DNA of 64,000 nt from Sneathiella marina (GCF_023746535.1 NZ_CP098747.1:592364-656363); one strand, 5' to 3'. Shown: positions 19,265 through 28,185, counted from the first letter of the stretch. Notes: a model not told the origin generated them from the sequence alone. Numbers and translations: made by a program.

Positions 19265-19374
19265 TCCGTTTGGCAACCGCCCAATTGCCTTACCAAGGGA
19301 ATGGCGGTTGACAGATGGGGTCAAGAAACGCAGCATCGGCTGCAATCAACCTTTAACAATGAGGATAAAAAAAT

Positions 19375-20622
19375 ATGTCGGGAAACGACCAGGAATTGTT
19401 CAACCTAGCTATGTCAGAAGAAGCACGCCCTTTGCTTCATGCTTTGCAAAAGCATATTGAGGAAAATGTCGCACCAATAACGGAAGAATTCTTTGCATTA
19501 AACGAAGGAAAAGAAGACCGTTGGAGTTGGCATCCCCGTCAGTTGGAGTTGCTGGACGGTGCGAAAGCAAAAGCCAAGGAATCCGGATTATGGAATTTTT
19601 TCCTGCCCGATGCGGATACCGGTGAAGGACTGAGCAATCTTGACTATGCCTATATCGCGTCCGAGCTTGGCAAATACAGTCTGGCGTCTGAAACCTTGAA
19701 TTGTAGCGCACCGGACACCGGGAATATGGAAGTATTGGAGCGGGTTGGAACGCCTGCCCAAAAGGAAAAATGGTTGAAGCCGCTATTGAACGGAGAGATA
19801 AGGTCAGCCTATGCAATGACGGAACCCGGTCAAGCGTCTTCTGATGCGAAGAATATTAGCACGACAGCTCATCTGGAAAATGGCGAATGGGTCATTAATG
19901 GTGAAAAATACTATATTTCGGGTGCTGGTGATCCAAGATGCAAGATCATGATTACCATGGTCAAAACCAGTCCTGATGCACCGGCCTCAAAACAACAATC
20001 GCAAATTCTCGTGCCGATTGACACGCCGGGCGTGGAGATTCTTGAAGGGATGCAGGTTTTTGGTGAAGACCATGCCCCGCGCGGTCATATGCATATCAAA
20101 TTCAATAATGTACGGGTTCCAGAAGAGAATATGCTGCTGGGTGAAGGGCGAGGATTTGAGATTTCTCAAGTCAGACTGGGACCTGGGCGTATTCATCATT
20201 GTATGCGATCGTTGGGCCAGGCAGAAAAAGCCCTGGAGTTGATGGTCAACCGCGCCGGTAGCCGCACAGCTTTCGGTAAAACGATTTTGAAACTTGGCAA
20301 GAATGTTGAGGTTATTTCCCGGGCGCGCATAGAAATTGACGCCATGCGGCTGATGGTCCTTCAAGCAGCCAAGGCGATGGACGTGCTTGGAAATAGGGAA
20401 GCGCGTGTCTATGTCAGTGCGGTGAAGGCGATGGTGCCGGAAAAAGTCTGTGTGATTATTGATCAGGCAATCCAAATGCACGGCGCCACCGGCGTCTCGC
20501 AATGGACACCGCTGGCCACAATGTACGCCCATCAGCGCCACCTTCGGTTTGCCGATGGCCCGGATGAAGTACATCATATGGTCGTTGGTCGTGCCGAAGC
20601 GCAAAAGCATGATATGTGGTAG
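19375..20622 (+). CDS. acyl-CoA dehydrogenase (ACAD11-like)
   Basis: A 415-residue flavoprotein that oxidises an acyl-CoA to the 2,3-enoyl-CoA. Family segments in order are 'LGKYSLASETLNCSAPDTGNM' style helical domain, 'AYAMTEPGQASSD', 'VINGEKYYISGAGDP' and 'FNNVRVPEENMLLGEGRGFE' in the beta domain, and 'FGKTILKL', 'QMHGATGVS' and 'ADGPDEVHHMVVGRAE' in the C-terminal domain. The long N-terminal helix and the GPDEVH end resemble the ACAD11/FadE36 group, which often handles unusual or hydroxylated acyl chains. A GAGG site precedes the ATG. It follows the VOC gene by 110 bp and precedes an alpha/beta hydrolase by 22 bp. Confidence 0.92.
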   Translation: MSGNDQELFNLAMSEEARPLLHALQKHIEENVAPITEEFFALNEGKEDRWSWHPRQLELLDGAKAKAKESGLWNFFLPDADTGEGLSNLDYAYIASELGKYSLASETLNCSAPDTGNMEVLERVGTPAQKEKWLKPLLNGEIRSAYAMTEPGQASSDAKNISTTAHLENGEWVINGEKYYISGAGDPRCKIMITMVKTSPDAPASKQQSQILVPIDTPGVEILEGMQVFGEDHAPRGHMHIKFNNVRVPEENMLLGEGRGFEISQVRLGPGRIHHCMRSLGQAEKALELMVNRAGSRTAFGKTILKLGKNVEVISRARIEIDAMRLMVLQAAKAMDVLGNREARVYVSAVKAMVPEKVCVIIDQAIQMHGATGVSQWTPLATMYAHQRHLRFADGPDEVHHMVVGRAEAQKHDMW

Positions 20623-20644
20623 CAGGCATCGGTAGGGGATCGTT

Positions 20645-21619
20645 ATGAAGAATCAGATTGTAGAAGAATTCATGGTTCCCACTGACGATTCCGATATTTC
20701 AATATACCTACGAAACAAGCGGCGCCCGGATACCTTGCTTGGAAAGCCGGACCGGACGCTGCTGTTTGTACATGGGGCGACCTATCCTTCGTCGGTAACT
20801 TTTGATTTCGTTGCCGGTGGATATTCATGGATGGATACATTGGCGGACGCTGGATTTGACTGTTGGCTCATGGATATCCGGGGATACGGTCGGTCTGACC
20901 GGCCAGCAGAAATGTCAGAGCCGGCCGACGCAAATGGACCCATTGTCCATACCGATGTCGCAGTTGATGATCTTGCGTTAATGGTCGATTTCATACTTGC
21001 AAAACGGAACATCGAAAAGCTGCAATTGATTGGATATTCGTGGGGAACCTTAATTACGGGTGCCTTTACATCCATGAATAATGAAAAAGTTGAGCGGCTT
21101 GCTCTGTATGGAACAAGCATGCTCAATTCCGGGGCATCCTTGATCGGGAGTGAGCGCCCAACATCCGCGTATCGGTATGTCGATGCCAATTCAATAAAGG
21201 CGCGCTGGGAGCATGGACTTACGGCGGCTGAAATTGACGATATCATCGAACCTGACTGGCAGCAGCGATGGCTTGACGAGGCTATTACCAGCGATCCTAA
21301 TTCTGCCAACCATGATCCACCGTTATTGAGGGCACCGACGGGCGTTGTTGATGACAAGGTATGTCGTTGGTCTCAAGGTGTATTTCAATATGATCCGGCT
21401 GAAGTTAAAGTCCCGACATTGATCATCGTCGGCGAGAAAGACATCGAGACCTCGCCGGAGGGTGCAATCACTCTCTACCATAAACTTGTTAACACGCCCC
21501 ATCGTCGCTATACGATTGTAGGGAACATGACCCATTCGGCGTTGATTGAGCGTCGCCGGGATCAGTTATTCAGGGCTACGCAATCCTTCCTTGAAGAAGA
21601 TTTTCAGAAATCGAAGTAA
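20645..21619 (+). CDS. alpha/beta hydrolase
   Basis: A 324-residue alpha/beta hydrolase with a Ser nucleophile. The oxyanion motif is 'FVHGATYPSS' (41-50), the nucleophile is Ser132 in 'LIGYSWGTLITG', and the His is in 'GNMTHSALIERR'. The acid may be the Asp in 'VGEKDIETSPEGA'. No signal peptide is seen, so it acts in the cytoplasm. It lies 22 bp downstream of the acyl-CoA dehydrogenase gene, likely in one transcript with it, and would cleave an ester or thioester in the same catabolic path (inference). Confidence 0.86.
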   Translation: MKNQIVEEFMVPTDDSDISIYLRNKRRPDTLLGKPDRTLLFVHGATYPSSVTFDFVAGGYSWMDTLADAGFDCWLMDIRGYGRSDRPAEMSEPADANGPIVHTDVAVDDLALMVDFILAKRNIEKLQLIGYSWGTLITGAFTSMNNEKVERLALYGTSMLNSGASLIGSERPTSAYRYVDANSIKARWEHGLTAAEIDDIIEPDWQQRWLDEAITSDPNSANHDPPLLRAPTGVVDDKVCRWSQGVFQYDPAEVKVPTLIIVGEKDIETSPEGAITLYHKLVNTPHRRYTIVGNMTHSALIERRRDQLFRATQSFLEEDFQKSK

Positions 21620-21758
21620 AAAAGCAACGTCCGGATAGGACTAAAATCAGGACATCATTGATCTACACCGACCGCCAATTGGATTTCCTGAATAGCAGAA
21701 GATACCAAATAGCTTTATTTCTTGTGATCAAGCGCACATAAGTTGGGGAATTATCCGT

Positions 21759-21816
21759 TTGACATTTTTTGGTTATTGTATCTAATAGATATATCTAAAA
21801 GATACATAGGTATTGA
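21759..21816 (+). promoter_or_regulatory. padR promoter and palindromic operator
   Basis: A TTGACA -35 box lies at 21759-21764. Downstream, 21777-21806 is a near-perfect 30-bp palindrome with arms TGTATCT and AGATACA around a perfect core TAGATATATCTA; only the two AA dinucleotides between arms and core are not symmetric. It would cover the -10 region and ends 11 bp before the padR ATG. PadR regulators commonly bind such symmetric sites and repress their own operon, so this is a likely autoregulatory operator (inference). Confidence 0.68.
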
Positions 21817-22368
21817 ATGACATTAAAACGGTCGTCCATTCCCCTGCTTGGGTTGCTGACCTGGCGACCAATGTCAGGCTATGAGCTTAAACAGGAAATC
21901 GAGGGGAGCCTTGAGAATTTCTGGAGCGAGAGTTTCGGGCAGCTTTATCCCCATCTTCGCGATTTACATCACGCGGGTCTGATTGAGGAAATTGATGATG
22001 CTGCCAATGATAGTCGATCAAAGCGGACATATGCGATTACGGATGACGGTCGCCGGGCGCTTCGGCACTGGTTGTCGGATGCTCCAAAGACCCGTCCTCC
22101 GCGCAATGAATTATTGTTGAAAGTCTTTTTTGCGTCGGAAGGAGATACGGCAGACATACTCCTTCATTGCCGGCAGGCAAGGGCCGACGCCATGGCCACC
22201 TTGGAGAAATATAAAGGGATCGATGCGCGACTAAAAGGCCTGACCAAGGAAACAGCGAAAGCCAGATATTGGCGTATGACATTACGCTTTGGAATGAGCC
22301 AAACCAGAAGTTTGATTTCCTGGTGTGATGCAACAATTGAGGAGCTGGAAAATGAACAGACGAATTAG
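21817..22368 (+). CDS. PadR-family transcriptional regulator
   Basis: A 183-residue regulator. The N-terminal winged helix has 'ILGLLTWRPMSGYELKQEIE'-like sequence at residues 8-28, with the recognition helix at 'SFGQLYPHLRDLHHAGLIEE' and a wing 'SRSKRTYAITDDGRRAL'. The C-terminal half ('LLLKVFFASEGD', 'CRQARADAMATLEKY') is the dimer-forming coiled-coil domain of the PadR/AphA type. It starts 11 bp after a strong palindrome, and its 3' end overlaps the DUF2141 gene by 17 bp, so the three genes to 24353 look like one operon. PadR proteins usually respond to small phenolic or similar ligands; the ligand here is not known. Confidence 0.93.
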   Translation: MTLKRSSIPLLGLLTWRPMSGYELKQEIEGSLENFWSESFGQLYPHLRDLHHAGLIEEIDDAANDSRSKRTYAITDDGRRALRHWLSDAPKTRPPRNELLLKVFFASEGDTADILLHCRQARADAMATLEKYKGIDARLKGLTKETAKARYWRMTLRFGMSQTRSLISWCDATIEELENEQTN

Positions 22369-22810
22369 AAAAAGAGTATCGAATATCACCGCATCGATGA
22401 CAGTGGCCGCGGCTATTGGCGCCTTTACCGTTTCTTTTGCTGCTGCAGCAGATTTAAGGGTGAATGTGCAAGGTATTCGCAGTTCAGATGGTACAATACG
22501 TATTGCATTGCATGATGGAGAAAAGGGGTTTCCAAAAGATAGAAAGCCGGTTGCCGCTCAGGCACAGAATGCGGTGCCAGGATCCCTCGTTTTTATTTTT
22601 TCCGGCTTGCAACCTGGAAACTATGCGGTGACTTTGTTTCACGATGAAAATGGGAATGAAAAACTGGATTCCAATTTATTTGGTATTCCGACAGAGGGGT
22701 ATGGTTTTTCAAACAACGCGCGGGGGAGCCTGGGCCCTCCTTCATTTGTGGAGGCAGTCATCGAGATCAAGACCTCGAATGTGGCGAATGATGTGACCAT
22801 CGAATACTGA
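22352..22810 (+). CDS. exported DUF2141 family protein
   Basis: A 152-residue protein with a signal peptide (basic 'MNRRIRKRVSN', hydrophobic 'MTVAAAIGAFTVSFAAAA', cleavage near residue 35) and one DUF2141 beta-sandwich domain: 'DLRVNVQGIRSSDGTIRIAL', 'GLQPGNYAVTLFHDENGNEKLDSNLFGIPTEGYGFS' in fragments. The 'HDENGNEKLD' and 'GIPTEGYGFSN' motifs are diagnostic. The biochemical role of the family is unknown. The start is the ATG at 22352, with GGAG 8-11 bases upstream, inside the padR end. It is followed by a carotenoid oxygenase gene after 28 bp. Confidence 0.88.
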   Translation: MNRRIRKRVSNITASMTVAAAIGAFTVSFAAAADLRVNVQGIRSSDGTIRIALHDGEKGFPKDRKPVAAQAQNAVPGSLVFIFSGLQPGNYAVTLFHDENGNEKLDSNLFGIPTEGYGFSNNARGSLGPPSFVEAVIEIKTSNVANDVTIEY

Positions 22811-22838
22811 GCTTGTCTTTTCACTGAGGAGAACAGTT

Positions 22839-24353
22839 ATGAATCGTCGGGATTTTCTGAAAACATTCGCAGCCTCTCTGGCCATGGGTACAGTTTCAGG
22901 TATTTCAAATGTTGTGGCTGGCGAGAGTTGGAAAAAAGAGTTTTCTATCGCGCTGAAAGAAAAACCCTGGCTGTTAGGTTATGAGGGTATTTCCGGACAT
23001 GATTTCGGCGTTACTGCACTTACACAAAAGGGGCAGCTACCAGACGATCTGCGGGGGGTGTTGTATCGAAACGGTCCGGCTCAGCATGTTGTTGGAGACA
23101 TGCGGTATCATCACTGGTTCGATGGCGATGGTTTGGTAAATGCTTTCCGGTTCAGTGAGGACGGAGTTACGCATCAAGGGCGATTTGTCCGGACGGCAAA
23201 ATTTCAATCGGAAGCCAAGGCCGGACATGCAATTGAGCAGGGCTTTGGAACCGCTTTACTGTCATTGCGATCTCCCTCAAACAATGACGCCCTCAATGTA
23301 GCAAACATCAATGTCATTACCCATGCCGGTGAACTATTGGCCTTGTGGGAAGGTGGATCCGCCTATCGGCTGGATCCCGACACTTTGGAAACGTTGGGAT
23401 TAAAAACCTGGAGTGCGGATACCAAAGGGTTGCCTTTCAGTGCCCATCCGCGAAAAGATGCCAATGGGACTTTATGGAATTTTGGTTACGCTACCTCCTT
23501 CGGAGCGTTGATCGTCTATCAAATTGCTGCGGACGGAACCCTAAAAAATGTAGACCTCATCAAACTTCCCTATTCATCCATGGTTCACGACTTCATGATT
23601 ACGGAAAAGTATCTGGTTTTTATCCTGCCGCCTTTTCATTATGATACGTCCCGGCAAGGCAGCTTTCTTGATCATTTTGAATGGTATCCGGAAAGGGGTG
23701 GGGTTGCGCTGGTCATAGACAAGAATGATTCTTCCAAGGTGCAGGAAATCGAAATCCCTGCGTTCTGGGTTTTCCATTTTGCGAATGCGTATGATGAGCC
23801 AGACGGATCTATCGCTTTTAGCTGTCCCATATATCGAACCCCCAACATCATGACCCAAGGGTTTCGGAATGTTATGCGGGGCCGAGAAATCAGTTCCCTT
23901 GGATCCCGATTTATGTCGGCACGTCTGCATCCAGGGAAACGCAGTTTTACCTATGAGGAAGTGCCTGAGGCCGCTGCATCGGAGTTTCCGCGAATAGATG
24001 ACCGCAGGCAAGGCGTGCGAGCGCGCTTCAGTTTCCTCATGAAATCCAGCGGAGAACTATCCCATGCCGGATTTGATAGGATATGCAGGCTCGATCAGAA
24101 GGCGGGAGCCCTTACATTCTATCAATTCGGGGCCCAGGAGCAGGCGGAGGAACATGTCTTCGTTGCCAACCCACGAAGTGATCAAGAGGGGCAGGGATGG
24201 CTCGTCGGGACGTCCCTTGATTACAACAGGCAGCGGACTTCCCTGAACGTCTTTGATGCGGAGAAGCCCGAAAATGGTCCAATTGCCCGTTTTGAGGCAG
24301 CTTTCCCTTTACCTTTTGGATTGCACGGTAATTTCGTACCGACGGGGTCCTAA
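22839..24353 (+). CDS. Tat-exported carotenoid oxygenase-family enzyme
   Basis: A 504-residue member of the RPE65/carotenoid cleavage dioxygenase family, a seven-bladed propeller with one Fe(II) held by four histidines. The candidates are His203 ('SAHPRKD'), His250 ('SMVHDFMI'), His313 ('VFHFANAYD') and His496 ('GLHGNFVP'), in the right order and spacing. The N-terminal signal has the twin-arginine form 'MNRRDFLKTFAASLAMG', so the folded enzyme would be exported, which is unusual for a carotenoid enzyme. Relatives cleave carotenoids, stilbenes or lignostilbene C=C bonds with oxygen. An AGGAG site precedes it. The likely substrate is an alkene reached in the periplasm (inference). Confidence 0.9.
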   Translation: MNRRDFLKTFAASLAMGTVSGISNVVAGESWKKEFSIALKEKPWLLGYEGISGHDFGVTALTQKGQLPDDLRGVLYRNGPAQHVVGDMRYHHWFDGDGLVNAFRFSEDGVTHQGRFVRTAKFQSEAKAGHAIEQGFGTALLSLRSPSNNDALNVANINVITHAGELLALWEGGSAYRLDPDTLETLGLKTWSADTKGLPFSAHPRKDANGTLWNFGYATSFGALIVYQIAADGTLKNVDLIKLPYSSMVHDFMITEKYLVFILPPFHYDTSRQGSFLDHFEWYPERGGVALVIDKNDSSKVQEIEIPAFWVFHFANAYDEPDGSIAFSCPIYRTPNIMTQGFRNVMRGREISSLGSRFMSARLHPGKRSFTYEEVPEAAASEFPRIDDRRQGVRARFSFLMKSSGELSHAGFDRICRLDQKAGALTFYQFGAQEQAEEHVFVANPRSDQEGQGWLVGTSLDYNRQRTSLNVFDAEKPENGPIARFEAAFPLPFGLHGNFVPTGS

Positions 24354-24422
24354 ATTTGATGACATGGAAGCAGGCCGCCCTGTTCTTTAAACAGCAGGCC
24401 GGGCAGAGAAGAAGGATGTTCT

Positions 24423-25265
24423 TTACGGGGCGGGGCGCGCCAGCAGGTAGCCCTGGGCCAGAGTGACCCCCTCTAACTGGGAGACCAGATCAAGCTGCAA
24501 TTTCGTTTCAATACCTTCTATAACGACATCGCAATCGAAGAATTGCGCAAATTCGACAACGGCCCTAAAGGTGCGATGTTTATTGTTGTCCTGATTTACC
24601 GGTAGAAAGGATCTGTCTATTTTTACCCAGGCAACCAATGGCGAGTTAAGGTTTTCAAATCGCGACTGTCCGACACCGAAATCATCTATGGCAAACTTTA
24701 TCCGGCTGTCGCGTCCGACTCGGTCGTGAAAATCATCCAATAGGTCACAGGGGAAAGCATTGCATTCCGACAATTCCAAAATCAACCTAAACCTGTTGGA
24801 TGCGACAAACAAAAACTGATTGACCAGGTCAATGCAAACCTGATCTTCTAGGCAAGCGGGGGAAATATTAATTGTATAGATATACTCCTCAGGAATTTGA
24901 TTTGTATTTCCATATTGACCAATCGCGCCAAGTGATCTGGTTTCTGTCCGTGCCCGCGTCAAAACGTCCTTTAGGACAACTTCTGTTATCCTCGGAACGA
25001 AATCATTATCTTGTGCGTATTGAATAATCTGTGGGTAAGACATACCCTTATAGCATGTTTTTGTCCGGAGTAATGCTTCCGCGCCAACGGCAATCTGGCG
25101 CTGGATATCGAATATGGGCTGATAGTGGACAACTGAGTTATTGATGGCTTCGAGAAACTGGCTATATTCGTCGCTCTGAGAGGCAGGGAGGAAATTGACA
25201 TTTCCCAAGGCACCGTCCGTATTGTCCTTGAATTCAACATCGTGAGCGTGCAATTCCGTTGCCAT
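24423..25265 (-). CDS. EAL-domain cyclic-di-GMP phosphodiesterase
   Basis: A 280-residue protein with one EAL domain covering most of its length. All main residues are visible: 'AVGAEALLRTK' (EAL motif), Asn in 'TINISPACLED', Glu in 'LELSECNA', the metal pair in 'FAIDDFGVGQSR', Lys in 'WVKIDRSFL', Glu in 'VIEGIET' and 'LAQGYLLARP'. It should therefore hydrolyse c-di-GMP to pGpG. There is no GGDEF, PAS or membrane segment; the N-terminal ~35 residues are not assigned. It is convergent with the carotenoid oxygenase gene. Its promoter must lie in the long AT-rich gap upstream (25266-26210). Confidence 0.9.
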   Translation of the reverse strand: MATELHAHDVEFKDNTDGALGNVNFLPASQSDEYSQFLEAINNSVVHYQPIFDIQRQIAVGAEALLRTKTCYKGMSYPQIIQYAQDNDFVPRITEVVLKDVLTRARTETRSLGAIGQYGNTNQIPEEYIYTINISPACLEDQVCIDLVNQFLFVASNRFRLILELSECNAFPCDLLDDFHDRVGRDSRIKFAIDDFGVGQSRFENLNSPLVAWVKIDRSFLPVNQDNNKHRTFRAVVEFAQFFDCDVVIEGIETKLQLDLVSQLEGVTLAQGYLLARPAP

Positions 25266-26210
25266 GCTTTACTTACTCCTCGTATCCAAAATGTCATATA
25301 ACAATATTGGGACGCAGGCGGAATTGTCATTGGTTACATTGTAAAACCCCATTTTCTACCCAATTGAATCACATATCTCTCCTTAAAATATGAAATAAAC
25401 ATCATATATATGATTTCTTTATGTATTTAATATGTAATACATATAGGCGATATTTTCATATTACTTCACGAGACTACAAATTGTAGATTGAAGCTTGGAA
25501 AATAGAAATACTGTAGGCAAGTCGACGGATTGCCGTGAGGAGAATTTCTTTCTTCCGGTGTGGCGATTGTAAAACTGTGATGGCATGGGCCTCCGTATTC
25601 GAATGTAATGATTGGCTGTAATTTTCAGGTCGCTTAATGTAATCGAAATTTTTTTAAGAAGCCGTCTATTGACGCCTGAAATCGACTTGCATATTTCGAT
25701 TATTGCACTCGTTATAGGAGGATTTAGGAGCTGCATTCACAGTACGGTTGAGTGGCTGGCGTCAGTGTACTTATGGAAATTTGATGTTTTTTAGGGCTTT
25801 TGGAATTCGAATTTGCATAAAGTTGTTTTTAGTCAAATTTTAAACATTTTTAACGATTAGAAGGGCGCGAATACAATGCCGATAGTCAAGATTTATTACA
25901 AATATCTTCTTTGTCGGTTACAAACGCTATTGATGTAATAAATGTACCATATAATTGAAGCGAGTGATATATGTAAAATAATACATTTAACACGAGTGAA
26001 TATTTGGCACTTTATTCAAGCTTATCTAACGATTTATGAAACTAGATATAATATAAATGCGATTGATGAAGCGGTAAATTTTATGTAGATGAACCGCCAT
26101 AAAAAGAAACGTTCTCAGATTTTAATCCAGGTGTCTCGGAAAGTAATTACGCAGGCACGAGCATAAACGAGTAATTTTTAGTACAGGTATACGAGAGGCT
26201 AGGGTATGTA
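25266..26210. other. AT-rich gene-free stretch, 945 bp
   Basis: Between the divergent EAL gene and the response regulator. It is clearly more AT-rich than the surroundings, with runs such as ATATATGATT and GTAATACATAT. A minus-strand frame of 91 codons (25461-25736) and a plus-strand frame of 60 codons (25612-25794) are not protein-like and have no clear ribosome site. The central part, about 25480-25800, is less AT-rich than the flanks and could hold a decayed gene. No tRNA, terminator or repeat is recognised with confidence; both flanking promoters should be here. Confidence 0.5.
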
Positions 26211-27026
26211 ATGGAGAGGTTATGCAACGCAAGTATATTTCAAAAAACCGCTTTCGAGAGTTCTCGGGTTTTACTAATTGATTCAGATCTTTCTTTTCAG
26301 GCCCAGATTTCAGATTATATGAGATTGCTTGGATTTACAGTTGATACTGCTGCGGATATTCAGGCAGCCGTTAAACTGGGTGGTGGGAGTCACTATGATG
26401 TTGTCATTGTGAACGCAAAGCTACCCGATGGCAGTGGGATAGGCCTGATAGAGGCAATTCGGACAGATGATAATATCATCAAAATCGTTATCGTTGACAG
26501 CGAAACACTAACTGCTCAGAAAATATGCGCCCTGGAGTCCGGGGCCGATGACTGTCTATCCAAGCCTGTGAGCTGCCGTGAACTTTTGTTACGGATTAAA
26601 CAGCGGATGAAGCCGTCACAAATACACGAAGATTTAGCGGAGAAAACCTTTCATGTCTTGATGGACAAAATGGAAGTGTACGGGCCTGACACAAAAAAAT
26701 TCAAGCTTTCCGGGAATGAATTCCAGATGATGATGATGTTCGTCAATCGGCGGTACGAAGTCTTGTCCAGGGATGAAATTTCAAAAGAGATATTTTCGGT
26801 GCCCTGGAATTATGATGATAGGCGCGTCGATAATCTTGTCGCGAAGCTTCGTAAAATTGTTGAGCCGCATGGAGAAATACCATCTTACATTAAGACTGTC
26901 CGTAACAAAGGGTATGTTTTTGTAGGGGATGCAGAGGTAAAGGATACGCGTGGCTCTAATTTGATGGCATTGCCTAAATGGACGACGATCGGACGTAATT
27001 CGAGTTTTTCAAACACGCCCGGCTAG
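26211..27026 (+). CDS. OmpR-type response regulator lacking the phosphoacceptor Asp
   Basis: A 271-residue regulator with a receiver domain (about 18-133) and an OmpR-type winged helix (about 150-240, 'KLSGNEFQMM', 'DRRVDNLVAKLRKIVEP', 'IKTVRNKGYVFVGD'). In the receiver, the acidic pair Asp24/Asp26 ('LIDSD') and Lys118 ('SKPV') are kept, but the phosphorylation site reads 'VVIVNAKLPDGSG' with Asn68 where Asp is expected (codon AAC). Phosphorylation is therefore unlikely, and the protein may act constitutively or respond by another route. There is no histidine kinase gene nearby. The upstream 945-bp region probably carries its promoter. The N-terminal ~17 residues are an extension. Confidence 0.85.
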   Translation: MERLCNASIFQKTAFESSRVLLIDSDLSFQAQISDYMRLLGFTVDTAADIQAAVKLGGGSHYDVVIVNAKLPDGSGIGLIEAIRTDDNIIKIVIVDSETLTAQKICALESGADDCLSKPVSCRELLLRIKQRMKPSQIHEDLAEKTFHVLMDKMEVYGPDTKKFKLSGNEFQMMMMFVNRRYEVLSRDEISKEIFSVPWNYDDRRVDNLVAKLRKIVEPHGEIPSYIKTVRNKGYVFVGDAEVKDTRGSNLMALPKWTTIGRNSSFSNTPG

Positions 27027-27179
27027 ACAATCCTTTCATGGAATGGCGACAGAAGACGCCAGTATATATTTTAGCGACGCCGCGGCGTGAAGGGAAGGTG
27101 GGAATAAAAATTTAGAGATCCTGTGTTTTTATAATATTATTTTCGTTAGCGAAGTAATTTGAATCACAGGGGAAAAACC

Positions 27180-28070
27180 ATGAAATGGCGGGGTCGCCGG
27201 CAAAGCGACAATATTGAGGACAGGCGACAGCAAACCAGCGCGGGAGGTTATCGTGGTGGGCGCAGATTGCCGGTTCGATTACCAAAAGGGCGCGGTGGTC
27301 GTTTTGGGCTGGTTGGAATCCTGATTATTGTTGGGGTTTCGCTGTTTCTTGGTGTTGATCCAGCCGTCTTGCTGCAAGGGGGCATGCAGCCCGTATCGCA
27401 AGTAGAGAACCGGCAACCCGTGCAAGGTGATGAACCCAGCCAATTTGTAGCAGTGGTTCTGGCCGATACAGAAGATACTTGGCATACCCTGTTTGCGAAC
27501 GCGCAGAGGCAATATGAGGAACCAAAGCTCGTTATTTTTTCAGACACCGTGAACTCGGCCTGTGGATATGCTCAGTCAGCAATGGGGCCGTTCTACTGTC
27601 CGGGGGATCGAAAAGTCTATCTTGATCTATCATTTTTCCAGGACTTGAAGAACCGCTTTGGTGCCCCCGGGGATTTTGCGCAAGCATATGTTATTGCACA
27701 TGAAGTAGGGCACCATATACAGACATTGCTTGGAATTTCACAACAGGTAAACAAGCAACGCAGTAAGTTAAGCAAAGCTGAGGGGAATAAACTGTCGGTC
27801 ATGCTGGAGTTGCAGGCAGATTGTTTCGCTGGCATATGGGCCTATTATGCCGACAATGCGCGTCAGTTACTTGACGCCGGGGATGTTGGCGAAGCCTTGA
27901 ATGCGGCAGCGGCAATTGGGGATGATCGATTGCAACATCAAGGCACAGGGAGAGTTGTTCCCGATTCCTTTACCCATGGCACGTCCAGGCAGAGAGTAAG
28001 ATGGTTCACAAAAGGATTTGAAACGGGAAATGTAGATACCTGCAATACATTTGCTGCCGCGGAACTTTAA
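27180..28070 (+). CDS. ypfJ: membrane-anchored neutral zinc metallopeptidase (YpfJ-like)
   Basis: A 296-residue protein starting at the ATG at 27180, with AGGGGAA upstream. The N-terminus is basic and includes 'MKWRGRRQSDNIEDRR', the typical YpfJ start, followed by one membrane helix ('GLVGILIIVGVSLFL', about 40-55). The protease domain has the zinc motif HExxH in 'YVIAHEVGHHIQTLLG', then 'ELQADCFAGIWA', which supplies the third ligand. The family is a predicted metalloprotease of unknown substrate. The gene stands 153 bp after the response regulator and may not share its transcript. Confidence 0.93.
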   Translation: MKWRGRRQSDNIEDRRQQTSAGGYRGGRRLPVRLPKGRGGRFGLVGILIIVGVSLFLGVDPAVLLQGGMQPVSQVENRQPVQGDEPSQFVAVVLADTEDTWHTLFANAQRQYEEPKLVIFSDTVNSACGYAQSAMGPFYCPGDRKVYLDLSFFQDLKNRFGAPGDFAQAYVIAHEVGHHIQTLLGISQQVNKQRSKLSKAEGNKLSVMLELQADCFAGIWAYYADNARQLLDAGDVGEALNAAAAIGDDRLQHQGTGRVVPDSFTHGTSRQRVRWFTKGFETGNVDTCNTFAAAEL

Positions 28071-28185
28071 TGTTGATCGTGTATGTTTTCGCAACAGGCA
28101 TTTTATTGGAATTGTGTCTTCAGGGTACGGTACGGCTCGGCGATAGAGTTTGCGCCCAGTTAAAGAAACACTGTAAGCCCGAGGT

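Noticed and set aside
25461..25794. Small frames on both strands in the AT-rich gap
   Set aside because: No recognisable domain, no clear ribosome site, and the two overlap in antisense.
27077..27088. Palindrome ACGCCGCGGCGT between the response regulator and ypfJ
   Set aside because: Short and GC-rich with no T run or known operator; likely chance or weak structure.
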